Positions 27,100 through 36,085 of a stretch of DNA of 64,000 bases are shown here, in pieces. The number at the start of each line of letters is the position of its first letter. Position 1 is the first letter of the stretch. Both the position numbers and the translations under genes were made by a program. Under the pieces are notes generated by a model. That model had not been told where the DNA came from. It did not search any database and saw only the letters and a program-made list of their open reading frames with translations. Origin of the DNA: Methanolobus chelungpuianus (GTDB lineage: Archaea; Halobacteriota; Methanosarcinia; Methanosarcinales; Methanosarcinaceae); assembly GCF_024500045.1 (NCBI RefSeq), contig NZ_JTEO01000005.1:186001-250000 (forward strand), given 5' to 3'.

Positions 27100-28437
27100 C
27101 TAGAAGACACAGTTATCCGTGCTATCCACCTTATTATCCCTTATGTCTATGCTGTAAATGTCCTTTACATTGGATACGCTCACACTGCATATCGGCTTGG
27201 ATATCTTCACAAGGTTGCGGATATCATTCTCATATACCAGGACATCGTTAGCGCCAGCCAGGTTGACCCCGGTACCTCCTACGTTCGAGATAGTGTTGTT
27301 GTATACCTGAGCACCTTCTACATGCATCAGCACTATTCCCCCGTCATTGGATTGCAGCCAGTTGTTCACATCGGTGATGATGTTATCGGATATGATAACA
27401 TCCCTGTATGGCTGGATGAGCCCTCCCGGACCGCGCCCCCCTATCACATAGATGCCTGAATCCTGCAGTGATGCGCTCATGTTCCCTTTGATGTAGTTCC
27501 CCTTGATGGTGACATTATGTACGGGTTCAGGATAGAGATTGTCACCGTTTATCTGGGCCACCGATATTGGGATCCTGCAGTCCGTTATGGTGTTGTCAAG
27601 GATGTAGACATGGTTTGCACCATGGCTGTCGATACCTTCCCATCTGGGGTTGTTCTCCAGGGTATTATTGCGGATATAGATATACTCGGAATAGCTGTAT
27701 ACCGTGCTGCCTTTTGCAAGGGCCACCCCATAAGAGTTGGGGTTCACCTTCTTTGCATTCATGTTCCTGAACAGGTTGTCATCCACATATATATTACTGG
27801 CCTGCTTTCCTATCATGATCCCGCAGTAGCCGTAATCGAGGAACTGGTTGCCCTTGATGATAATATCACTGTTATGGTGCTGCAGGGACCGTGTGGAAAG
27901 GTATAGCCCGTAAGCACTGTAATTGCGGAATGTGTTATCCAGTATTTGGCAGTTCCTGCTGTTCGTTATCTCCACGATGCTATTGGTGCCTGAGTGGCGG
28001 CCATAGCTCTCATCCGGGTCACTGAAATCGAATCCCTTTATCACGACATCCGAAGCATCACTTATCCTGAATATCCTGTACCCGATGAGAGAGCAATCGT
28101 TGCCTATCAGTGTGATATCCGATCCGAGGCCTATCGGCGAGGTGACATTATAGGTTCCCTTCTCGAACAGGATCACGCCCTTACCAACCGAATCAACTGC
28201 CACCCTGATTGCCTTTTCGTCGTCGTTTCCCTCGTACAGGACCGCCCCGGTGCTGTTCTGTATCACAGTGACCGTCTTGTCTTTCGTGATGACTATATCA
28301 GGCACCTCATCCCTGTCCTGGATAAGCTGCACATAGGCTAGATAGAGCATTATAAGGACTGCAATCACCAGAAGAGGATAAAAGATCTTTCCTGCCGAAC
28401 GGATCCTGCCGGAAAAGGCTGTTTCATTCATTCTCAT
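27100..28437 (-). CDS. Membrane-anchored right-handed beta-helix protein, inverted paralogue
   Basis: 445 residues with the same plan as the protein at 8.4-9.8 kb: basic N-terminus, one membrane segment (FYPLLVIAVLIMLYLAYV) and an outside beta-helix with QFLDYGYCGIMIGKQAS, WEGIDSHGAN and DVNNWLQSNDGG. The DNA is highly similar to that gene but in the opposite orientation; 27482-27537 equals the reverse complement of 9332-9387. The gene begins with ATG AGA ATG AAT and lacks a clear ribosome site. Likely glycan-binding or -modifying at the cell surface. Confidence 0.78.
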   Translation of the reverse strand: MRMNETAFSGRIRSAGKIFYPLLVIAVLIMLYLAYVQLIQDRDEVPDIVITKDKTVTVIQNSTGAVLYEGNDDEKAIRVAVDSVGKGVILFEKGTYNVTSPIGLGSDITLIGNDCSLIGYRIFRISDASDVVIKGFDFSDPDESYGRHSGTNSIVEITNSRNCQILDNTFRNYSAYGLYLSTRSLQHHNSDIIIKGNQFLDYGYCGIMIGKQASNIYVDDNLFRNMNAKKVNPNSYGVALAKGSTVYSYSEYIYIRNNTLENNPRWEGIDSHGANHVYILDNTITDCRIPISVAQINGDNLYPEPVHNVTIKGNYIKGNMSASLQDSGIYVIGGRGPGGLIQPYRDVIISDNIITDVNNWLQSNDGGIVLMHVEGAQVYNNTISNVGGTGVNLAGANDVLVYENDIRNLVKISKPICSVSVSNVKDIYSIDIRDNKVDSTDNCVF

Positions 28438-28952
28438 AGTAGTGCTCTGCGGATTTTTGTCGTTGTATCCGTTTTTGCATCATGACCCGTTTTAAGGTAT
28501 AGGAATAATGGTCCTTATGATTTATTACCTTGGTGCTGTTCTCTCAGGTAATGGCCCCGGGGTATGTCCGGGGTATGCACATGAAGATCCGTATCTCAAA
28601 CATTGAACTGTGACGAACTTCACGGAGGGTTGTAAAGCCGGCGATCAGCCCCTCCCGGAGGATCATTGGCGCTGGTGCTCATGTACAGTCCTGTCACTGC
28701 GATGGCTATCAGTGCCATATGAGAAAACGGCAGGCATAGCGTCGATATAAACATAAATGAGCATATTTTTGCTTTCTCTGCCCGGCAGCGAAGGAAAGAG
28801 CCGCCTGCGCCTGGACGCCTGTCCCCTTCGCCATGAGATCCCATCTTTCCGATCCACCAAGTGCATTTGAATTTTTCACTTGCAAGAGAGGCTATTTAGA
28901 AAACTTGATATATTAAGTAATTATAGTGCCTTGAATAATTTCAGTGGTACCT
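28438..28952. other. Gene-free divergent region
   Basis: About 515 bp between divergent genes. AT-rich sequence near 28905-28925 (AACTTGATATATTAAG) could be a promoter for the PEF-CTERM gene. No other feature was found. Confidence 0.35.
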
Positions 28953-30020
28953 ATGATGAAATATATATTATTATCGTTATTATTATTGATATCCTCTCTT
29001 GCCACACCTGCCTCAGCATTTGCAGGCGGCGATGGTTCAGCAGATGATCCGTATCAGATCTCGAATGTCTATGAGCTGCAGGCAATGAGCAACGGCCTGG
29101 ATGCACATTATGTGTTAATTAATGATATTAACGCATATGAAACTATAAACTGGGATGATGGTGCCGGGTTTGAACCGATAGGTGATCGTGAAAGCCCATT
29201 CAATGGTGTCTTTAATGGTCAGAACTATAAAATTACCGGATTGTATGTCAGTTTCGGTGACGGATTATTTGGTACTATAGGCCAGAGTGCATTAATAAAG
29301 AATATAAGACTGATCGGGATTCATATATGGAATGGAAGTTCTGCGCTTGCTGGACGGAATGACGGGACCATAGATAATGCATATGTAACCGGAGGTATTG
29401 GTTTTGATTCTTTGAGCGGTCTTACTAATGCTGCCGGATTCGTCTATACCAATTCCGGTGTAATAACGAACTCATATGCAGGTGTATGCATCATTACTGA
29501 GGAATCTGCTACGGGATTTGTTAGATTCAACAGCGGCACAATAAGTAATTCATACGCAACCGGAGGTCTTTCCGGGGGTCGTTCAGTGACAGGGTTTACG
29601 ACCGGAGGCACAATAATCAACTCGTATTCCAATGCTTATGTTGAAACGGGAGGATACGATGATGCTTATGAGTATTTCTTTTTTTCATCCGATAATGTAA
29701 CAAGCTCATACTGGAATGCCGGTAAAACCACACTGCAAATTACCGGTGGCCAAGGCCGTACTGCCGCAGAAATGACATATCCTCATGCACTCAATACGTA
29801 TGTCGGCTGGGATTTCGAGAATGTCTGGGCAATCGACAAGAATGTCAATGGAGGATACCCCTACCTGCAAGTTCAGGCAGACATGATGCCACGTGATGAC
29901 AAGGGCGGTGTTGATGATTGCGACGACAGGAGTGATGAGATCCCCGAGTTCCCCACGATCGCACTGCCAATAGCAGCAACCCTGGGATTTGCGTTCTTCT
30001 TCCAGCGCAGGAAAGAGTAA
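28953..30020 (+). CDS. Secreted GLUG-repeat protein with PEF-CTERM sorting tail
   Basis: 355 residues from the ATG at 28953. Signal peptide (LLSLLLLISSLATPASAFA), then a domain opening GDGSADDPYQISNVYELQ and several GLUG-type repeats (for example AGFVYTNSGVITNSYA and NSGTISNSYATGG), a beta-helix-like adhesin repeat. The C-terminus has the full PEF-CTERM pattern: PEFPTIALPIA, a hydrophobic helix and the basic end RRKE. PEF-CTERM is the archaeal counterpart of PEP-CTERM; an archaeosortase recognises it, removes the tail and attaches the protein to the surface. No archaeosortase gene is seen in the window. Confidence 0.85.
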   Translation: MMKYILLSLLLLISSLATPASAFAGGDGSADDPYQISNVYELQAMSNGLDAHYVLINDINAYETINWDDGAGFEPIGDRESPFNGVFNGQNYKITGLYVSFGDGLFGTIGQSALIKNIRLIGIHIWNGSSALAGRNDGTIDNAYVTGGIGFDSLSGLTNAAGFVYTNSGVITNSYAGVCIITEESATGFVRFNSGTISNSYATGGLSGGRSVTGFTTGGTIINSYSNAYVETGGYDDAYEYFFFSSDNVTSSYWNAGKTTLQITGGQGRTAAEMTYPHALNTYVGWDFENVWAIDKNVNGGYPYLQVQADMMPRDDKGGVDDCDDRSDEIPEFPTIALPIAATLGFAFFFQRRKE

Positions 30021-30052
30021 GCTCACAACTTACTCCTGACCTTTACTTTTTT
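30015..30052 (+). terminator. Hairpin terminator after the PEF-CTERM gene
   Basis: GAGTAAG (30015-30021, including the stop codon) pairs with CTTACTC (30029-30035) around a 7-nt loop; a run of six T residues follows within about 12 bp. Confidence 0.6.
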
Positions 30053-30691
30053 GCATAGACTCATTCAGATCATGGAACATCAAATGGAACGGAGCACTGC
30101 TCTGTAAAAGCAAGAAGTTCTATGACCGGAGGAAGATGCGATCAAAGCTATCAGCCCGGATCCTGCAAATTATGCCGCTTCTGGAAAAGATGTGAGCGTG
30201 CCAATATACCCCTGATATAGGTATAATTGCCTTTAGAAGGTCATCCATACTACTGTTCTTATCCTCTTAAGAATTGCTGACGCAATAAGCAAATTGCTTT
30301 TATCTGAAGGCTTACTGTCTTATGAGTTGAGCTTCTTTCAGGTTTAATATTTAGTTGATGGATTCTCCAAGGTATGTGCCTTTTACGGGAACAATGCCTG
30401 CTTCGTTAGCTTTGTGTTGGCTGTGCATTCTTTTTCACGGCAGTGAAGGAACGCGGCGGCTGTGGCGGATGGCCCTGTTCCCGTGAGCTATAAATAAGCT
30501 CCTTCAGAGCCTGCATATGGTAAAAGAATTAACAGAAAATGGATCACAAGGGCATAACGATCCCTATGCTGTCACATAAGCTCGCTTTCAGGACTGCCTC
30601 AGGGAAACGACAGCACTAAATAAAGCGCTGCGCATATTTCCTATACAGCATTAGATATCATAATGCAAATGACAGTGCCAGGGGGTACGCT
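30053..30691. other. Long gene-poor region with a spaced inverted repeat
   Basis: About 640 bp without a supported gene. ACGGGAACA (30385-30393) and TGTTCCCGT (30476-30484) form a perfect 9-bp inverted repeat enclosing 82 bp that contain further short complementary arms. A structured RNA is possible but unproven. Confidence 0.3.
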
Positions 30692-30994
30692 ATGGGGAAA
30701 GTGGAGAAGAGTATTGACAATATACACAAATGCCTGTGCAGGAAATGCCCGACCTACAGGACAGCATACGAGCAGAAGTCCAAGCCGGAGGACATGACAA
30801 GAATGATAGAGGGCGATACCTCGGATGCCGGGAGCCTGGAGGGGGTTTTCTGCGCTTCAGGAAAAAGCCGCTTCATTGAAGAGAGGAAAGGATGCATATG
30901 CGGGAGCTGCCAGGTCTATAAGGAGAACGGCCTGAGCAGTGGCTATTACTGCCTTGAGGGAACTGAGGAGGAACAAAGGAAGTCAGGTCCCTGA
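30692..30994 (+). CDS. DUF2769 cysteine-rich protein
   Basis: 100 residues with two cysteine clusters: CLCRKCPTY near residue 14 and CICGSCQVYKE near residue 69, plus FCASGKS between. This layout matches DUF2769, a small family typical of methanogens that probably binds zinc or an iron-sulfur cluster; function unknown. ATG at 30692 with GGGGG upstream. No operon partner is visible. Confidence 0.75.
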   Translation: MGKVEKSIDNIHKCLCRKCPTYRTAYEQKSKPEDMTRMIEGDTSDAGSLEGVFCASGKSRFIEERKGCICGSCQVYKENGLSSGYYCLEGTEEEQRKSGP

Positions 30995-31074
30995 GTAAAG
31001 GCATTGATCTGTCGAGACCTTTGGTTTTGCAGCAAGGACGCAGTGTGCCGCCTGCGGCGGGGCTGCGTCTGTCC

Positions 31075-31292
31075 CTATTCGCCGAGCCATTCTTCCCGGA
31101 ATATCTGAGCCTGCTTTAGAATCCTCTGAAGCGGGTCTGCGCTTACCCTGTCCTTGCGGGGATCCGGCATTGTCAGGACAAGATCACCTTTTATCATGAA
31201 CGGATCTCTTCCGCCGGATAAGGAGCCTCAAACCCGAATTCTCTTAATCGTTTTACAAGATCTCTCCAGCTAACGGGAACCAACTTAGACAA
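31075..31292 (-). pseudogene. hicA: HicA-type toxin, frameshifted
   Basis: Read on the minus strand from a TTG at 31292: SKLVPVSWRDLVKRLREFG, then FEAPY; a one-base loss near 31219 shifts the frame, after which GGRDPFMIKGDLVLTMP and LKQAQIFREEWLGE continue to a TAG at 31075. Joined, these give about 72 residues, the normal length and order of HicA mRNA interferases. The usual catalytic His (GGKHPF or GSH) is Asp here, a second sign of decay. No hicB-like gene is present; a broken small gene precedes it by 3 bp. A sequencing error could explain the shift but not the missing His. Confidence 0.65.
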
Positions 31293-31295
31293 GTG

Positions 31296-31466
31296 CTACT
31301 TTCCCGGAGCCTTCAGTCTGCATCGGATCTTTATATTTCTCCTCTTTGCAGCAGAGACGATGTTTTGCTTTTTTGCTGTAAGAACGGCGACCTGAAATAC
31401 ATTTAAAAGTTCGCCCCAACGCCCCCAGTCTTACCTCTTTACGCCAGGCAGAGTTCCAGCCACCAT
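31296..31466 (-). pseudogene. Small basic protein upstream of hicA, in-frame stop
   Basis: A 57-codon minus-strand frame starts at an ATG (31466) with GGAGAG upstream and a TATA-like ATATATAT about 15-25 bp before it. It reads MVAGTLPGVKR, then a TAA, then continues in the same frame with DWGRWGELLNVFQ and TAKKQNIVSAAKRRNIK to a TAG at 31296. The stop is TAA, so pyrrolysine decoding is excluded. The 3-bp gap to hicA suggests a two-gene toxin-antitoxin unit with this as partner; its family is not recognised. Confidence 0.45.
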
Positions 31467-31661
31467 TATTCTCTCCACTTATATATATCTCCGTAAATTA
31501 TCCTTCAATCATTTTCATAAAACTTAAATATGTTCACTGAGTCTCTACACCAGTGAAAAAACCTTACAGGCCATCCCGCGATGCCCTGAACAAAAAACCG
31601 GTGCGATAAAAATGCTTCATATCCCATTCCCAGACATTTTCTTTTTCGGGGGTGCCCACCC

Positions 31662-31745
31662 CTGAAGCTGGCCATCGTGATAGGCACAAGGCCCGAGATC
31701 ATCAAGATGAGCCCGGTGATAAGGGAGTGCGAGAGGCTGTTTTAA
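31662..31745 (+). pseudogene. wecB: 5' remnant of UDP-GlcNAc 2-epimerase gene
   Basis: A 27-codon stretch reads LKLAIVIGTRPEIIKMSPV followed by IRECERLF and a TAA. This is the conserved N-terminus of WecB-type UDP-N-acetylglucosamine 2-epimerase (GTRPEIIKM binds the nucleotide). No start codon remains, and the homology ends abruptly after ECERL. The rest of the gene was not found on the other side of the transposase. It is a deletion remnant at an insertion hot spot. Confidence 0.75.
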
Positions 31746-31860
31746 CCCAATTTTTGATTTTATCTTTTATAGTAATTAAAGGAAACTTACAATTTTCTGT
31801 ATCCATATATTATTTCAATAAAACCCAGCTTATATAGCATAATTTTCTTGGATTACTTAT

Positions 31861-31917
31861 GCAATATATACATAAGTGCGAGTTTCCGTATACAGCTACG
31901 CTGCATTAACAAATTTT
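31861..31917 (-). repeat. Degenerate copy of the transposase 5' coding end at its 3' end
   Basis: This stretch matches 32739-32796 in the same orientation (for example GTATACAGCTA and CGAGTTTCC against GATACAGCTAGC and TGAGTTTCC). Translated, KFVNAA at the transposase C-terminus corresponds to KFVDTA just upstream of its present start. It looks like the beginning of a second, truncated element. Confidence 0.55.
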
Positions 31918-32750
31918 GGCTCTGTAGAAATCCTCGTTTGAATTGAATAGACAACTTTGGCATGCATGCCAAGGTTGTGCACTATCAGTTTAATTTTAAT
32001 CTCTTTCACCTGATTCCAGTACTTCCTGGACTTGATCTCTTCTCCATATTTTCGTTTAAGGACTGAAAATGCTGTTTCAACCAAGTTTCTTCTATGATAG
32101 AGTTCATCATCAAACTCAAATATCATTTTTCTCCGGTAATATCCTTTTATCCTCTTTCTCTTCCTCTGTCTTAGAGGGATTATAGCTACTGCATGCAATT
32201 GTTCTCTTGTTAGTGAATGTATGGCTTCTGAATCGTAGCCCTTATCCATCACATAGTAGTTTGATCTTCTAGTTTGATGACATTGTTTAATCAATGTCAT
32301 TGCATGTTTTGCATCATGAACAGGTTTACCTGATATCTTAAAACCGGTAATGACCAACTTCTCCGTATCAACAGAAATGCTGGTTTTCAAGAATGATCTA
32401 CGTTTCTTTCCTGTTCTGAATGAATAATAGTAGCTACAGTGTCCACTGGTAAATCCACTTGAATCAATAGCAGTAACTTCTATTCTCTCTCCATGTGAAT
32501 AGAACAGGTCAATTGTTTGTTTCAATAATCCATTGAAGTAAACAGACTTAATTCTTTGAGTGAATTTATGCAATGTAGTATAATGTGGAACCTTTTTTAG
32601 CCCAATTTTCTTCTGTACCTTATCCATCACTTCAACAAGTTCAACAGTACTTCTATAGTCAACATCAAGGTACTCTTTCAGTAAAACAAGTGTCAGAAGC
32701 TGATGTTGAGTATAAGTCCTCTTGGAATACTTACAACTGTATATCTGCAA
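31896..32750 (-). mobile_element. IS5/IS4-like transposase, probably defective
   Basis: 284 residues from a TTG at 32750. DDE catalytic residues are visible: [11 protein letters not shown] (first Asp), [11 protein letters not shown] (second Asp) and [17 protein letters not shown] (Glu of the R-E-K signature). [11 protein letters not shown] is typical of this group. In-frame codons continue upstream to 32807 ([18 protein letters not shown]), the usual family N-terminus, but no start codon precedes them and a TAG stands at 32808-32810, so the true start has been lost. No clear terminal inverted repeats were found. It lies next to the wecB remnant and before an AT-rich glycan cluster. Confidence 0.75.
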
Positions 32751-32807
32751 ATGTGAGTTTCCTGATACAGCTAGCGCTGTATCAACAAACTTTAAGTACT
32801 TGTTAGT

Positions 32808-33150
32808 CTACCATCAAATCGAAGATTTAATGGGAATTCTAGGTCACAAACACAGAATGAAAACAAATCACCACCTGTATGTTTTAGTCGTAACTAACAC
32901 TTTCGGTTTAATCATTTTAAATCACCATGTGATTTTTAGCAGGAAATAGGTTTTAAAGCTATTCTTCTTATATCTTATAACGGTATAAATAATTATTCAT
33001 TAATGATTTTAAAATTAAAATAGTGTCATATAATTATTTGGATGCTAATTTGGAAATTGATATCTAAGAATGATAGTTTTTAGGAGACTAAGCAGTGAAT
33101 GTCATCTTATCCATAGGTAAAATAGTGGATTATATACATTTTGCCTTACT
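32808..33150. other. AT-rich gene-free stretch
   Basis: About 340 bp, strongly AT-rich, between the transposase and the end of the flippase gene. No gene or repeat is recognised. Confidence 0.4.
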
Positions 33151-34434
33151 TTAAAGTAGTGACTCAAGATTTACTTTAAATCTAATAATAATGATGAAGA
33201 TACCTATACAATAAGCTAGTGCTGTTGCTCCTATTGCACCAAGTAAACCAAACATCGGAATTAAAATTATATCAAGTAATATATTGGCCACAGCTATACT
33301 TCCAGTTCCTAACATTGTTAATTTAACACCTTTAATACCTACCGAATTAAATATCCATGTATATAGATTATAACAGGAAAATATAGCTGCTGTTATTGCA
33401 AAAAGCAACACAAGAGACAATTTCAATTGATAATCTTGTCCATACAAATTAATAATCAGATATTCAGATATTAATGAGAATAGGAATCCAAAAATAAGTA
33501 AATATGGCATAAAATAATTTAATCTTTGTAATATTACAGATTTATTTTCATATTTTGACATTACTGGAAATAGAACAGTCACTAAAATTCCAGAAATTAG
33601 AGCAATTATACTTATTGACGAACGATAATAAGCAGTATATAATCCAACATCAGATACTAGCATATATTTATTAATTAATATTTTATCTATATTAGTATAT
33701 AGAATATATGATATATTACTAAAAACACTAAAAGTCCCATAGTGAAATAGTGTTTTCGCCCATTTGAGATCGAATTTAAAACGTAAAAGTTTATAAGTGG
33801 ACAATAAAGTTAATAGAATTACAGAGGCATATGATAAGTATAAGCAAGTTATAATTGATAAAACAGACAGACTATTAAAATGCATAAATATTAACGCAGA
33901 TGACAGTAGTACTAAACCATATAATAGTTTTGAAATTGAAAGCATATTCATTTTATGAAGACTTTGAAGCGTGTTTGTAGTTAAAGAATGCAATATATAT
34001 AAAATCGAAAAAATAATGGATAAATAATAGATGTAAGGAGGAACAGAAAATATACTTCTGATAATATCTGCTAGAAGTATATAAAATATTAGAGAAAGAC
34101 ATGAAAGTATAAAAACAAGAATATATGAAGTAGATACAATTTTTTGCTGCCGAGGGAAATCAAGTTTTTCTGAATTGTATTTTACCATTGCAGTATTAAC
34201 ACCTAATAACATTGGAGGACACAAAAACATTGCAATGGAGTCTATTAGGGTGATTTGTCCATATCCTTCTGGACCAAGCATTCTTCCTACCAAAATATTA
34301 AAGATAACTATAAGGAAACTACCTATAACTGTCCCAACGCCAACATGGATAATATTTTTTAAAATCTCAAAGCCATCATTGCTCAATCTATCATGAAACA
34401 GATACCCATAGATACTACTTATTAAATATTTCAT
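33151..34434 (-). CDS. Oligosaccharide flippase (Wzx/MATE-like)
   Basis: 427 residues with about 12 membrane segments. The N-terminal GTVIGSFLIVIFNILVGR and MLGPEGYGQI are the usual opening of polysaccharide exporters (RfbX/Wzx family), which flip lipid-linked oligosaccharide across the membrane. ATG at 34434 with AGGTAA upstream. It is the last gene of a long minus-strand cluster and strongly AT-rich, unlike the flanking core genes, suggesting acquisition with its neighbours. Confidence 0.82.
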   Translation of the reverse strand: MKYLISSIYGYLFHDRLSNDGFEILKNIIHVGVGTVIGSFLIVIFNILVGRMLGPEGYGQITLIDSIAMFLCPPMLLGVNTAMVKYNSEKLDFPRQQKIVSTSYILVFILSCLSLIFYILLADIIRSIFSVPPYIYYLSIIFSILYILHSLTTNTLQSLHKMNMLSISKLLYGLVLLSSALIFMHFNSLSVLSIITCLYLSYASVILLTLLSTYKLLRFKFDLKWAKTLFHYGTFSVFSNISYILYTNIDKILINKYMLVSDVGLYTAYYRSSISIIALISGILVTVLFPVMSKYENKSVILQRLNYFMPYLLIFGFLFSLISEYLIINLYGQDYQLKLSLVLLFAITAAIFSCYNLYTWIFNSVGIKGVKLTMLGTGSIAVANILLDIILIPMFGLLGAIGATALAYCIGIFIIIIRFKVNLESLL

Positions 34435-34511
34435 GTTTTACCTTTAGACATTTTTCTCAGCCAGATTACATACTCGTGACTCTCACCATTAAGTGTAATA
34501 TAAACACTTTT

Positions 34512-36065
34512 TTAGAGATTAATTGTATTTGGCTGATAAATCTCAAAACTTTGAGTTTGATATATTTTATTTAAGCCTACATTATTTCTCAATAATGAAT
34601 ATTTATCATTTAAGGGTTCGAAATACATCCATGTAGGCGGGCCTACTTGCAAAGGATAGGATTTATTTTTAACATTTACAAGTAAAAAGTCAAAATCAAA
34701 GAATAAATTATCATCTAGTCCCAATATATTAGCATAACGTTCATTAGTATATTGAATAAATAAAAATTGATCGTACCTAGTAAATTGTTTTGCAAAATAT
34801 AATTTTGTAAATCCATATGTTCGATGATCCATAAGAATAGAACAGTTTATATTAGTATTGAATTCCAAATGAGAAATTAACATTTTAGATTCTTCTTCAC
34901 CCGAAAGTTTATATCCCTCATTGAATTCTAATATAAATAGGTAATGAAAAACTCCTAAAATCATCAAAATTATAATTATATAATGGGATGATTTTTCAAA
35001 GTGTGCCTTCAATAAATATGATGATATTAAGGGGTATATCAAAGTCAGATATCTTGTAACGAATAATCCTAATGATGCATATAGAACAAAATCAACAATG
35101 AAAGGCACCATTAAAGATGTAAAGAATATATTATTTATTTTCTCTGTTAAAAGTATGTTCCTTCTTGATAACAGGTTATAAGATAATATGAATATTGCAG
35201 GCAAAAGACTAATTATATGATAGAGAATATTAACTACTTTTAAAGGCATTGGAGTGCTGAGAACATACTCAAATTCTGCGTATGTAGATTGTGGATTCAA
35301 AATTGAGTTTATCACATTGCCAAGTGTATTTACTAAAATAGTAGCACCTATTTCTCGATAAAGAAGCTGGTCGTAAAATTTAGGGTTATAAGCTAAGAAA
35401 ATAACAATACATAAAATTAATAAATTAAAGGAAGAAAATGTTGCAGAGTTTGCATTCGAATGTTGGTTGTTACAAATAATCTGCAATAAAAAGTACAATA
35501 TTGTCGAAATACAAATAAAACTTAATGCCCACATTTCGACAGGTGGTCCATAGAACTTAATAGTAATGTACAATAAAATTGTTATTAAAGCAAGAATGGA
35601 TTTATTTTTTGTTTCTGTCAGATACTTATAATACGTGCATATAAACAAAAAAAGTAAAGCTTCTGCAAGATTATACTCTACAAAATGATAGTTTAAGGCA
35701 AATGTGTATAAGAAGATAGATAAAGTAAGAATAAGACTGTACTTACTATTAAAAAATATTCTTGTTAATACTAGTAGTGAAAATAAACCAATAATTTGTA
35801 TAATAGGTATATAAATTGCATCGATAATATCTAGACCTGTTAAAATACTGATTATGGAAAGCAAACTTGGAGCAAATGGAAAAGAATTATTGCCTTCAAT
35901 TACGCTTAATTCCAATTGAATATTTAATACTAAGTTTCCCAAACGTTCATAAAGAAAGCCAGATGATATGGTCCTATTAGTATATAAGTAGATGGAATTA
36001 ATTAGAAATAATAAACTGCATAAAATTATACTCAGCATTAAATTTACATTCTTTCTTTCCCACAT
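34512..36065 (-). CDS. Polytopic membrane protein of the glycan cluster
   Basis: 517 residues from the ATG at 36065, preceded by GGAG; about ten membrane segments, then a soluble C-terminal part of about 120 residues (FDFDFLLVNVKNKSYPL). The layout is similar to the truncated protein at the start of the window. In its first outside loop it has YERLGNLVLNIQLELSV. Either a Wzy-like polymerase or an ArnT/PMT-like transferase is possible; I cannot decide. Very AT-rich codon use. It lies between the flippase and a GT4 gene. Confidence 0.6.
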   Translation of the reverse strand: MWERKNVNLMLSIILCSLLFLINSIYLYTNRTISSGFLYERLGNLVLNIQLELSVIEGNNSFPFAPSLLSIISILTGLDIIDAIYIPIIQIIGLFSLLVLTRIFFNSKYSLILTLSIFLYTFALNYHFVEYNLAEALLFLFICTYYKYLTETKNKSILALITILLYITIKFYGPPVEMWALSFICISTILYFLLQIICNNQHSNANSATFSSFNLLILCIVIFLAYNPKFYDQLLYREIGATILVNTLGNVINSILNPQSTYAEFEYVLSTPMPLKVVNILYHIISLLPAIFILSYNLLSRRNILLTEKINNIFFTSLMVPFIVDFVLYASLGLFVTRYLTLIYPLISSYLLKAHFEKSSHYIIIILMILGVFHYLFILEFNEGYKLSGEEESKMLISHLEFNTNINCSILMDHRTYGFTKLYFAKQFTRYDQFLFIQYTNERYANILGLDDNLFFDFDFLLVNVKNKSYPLQVGPPTWMYFEPLNDKYSLLRNNVGLNKIYQTQSFEIYQPNTINL

Positions 36066-36085
36066 CGTTGCTCCGTCCAATCAAT

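Noticed and set aside
31431-31433. In-frame stop upstream of hicA as a recoded amino acid
   Set aside because: Methanosarcinaceae decode UAG as pyrrolysine, but this stop is TAA.
31505-31705. 66-codon minus-strand frame between the small TA partner and the wecB remnant
   Set aside because: It overlaps the wecB remnant on the other strand and resembles no protein.
31861-32796. The two matching segments as terminal repeats of the IS
   Set aside because: They are in direct orientation and lie within coding sequence, while IS ends should be inverted.
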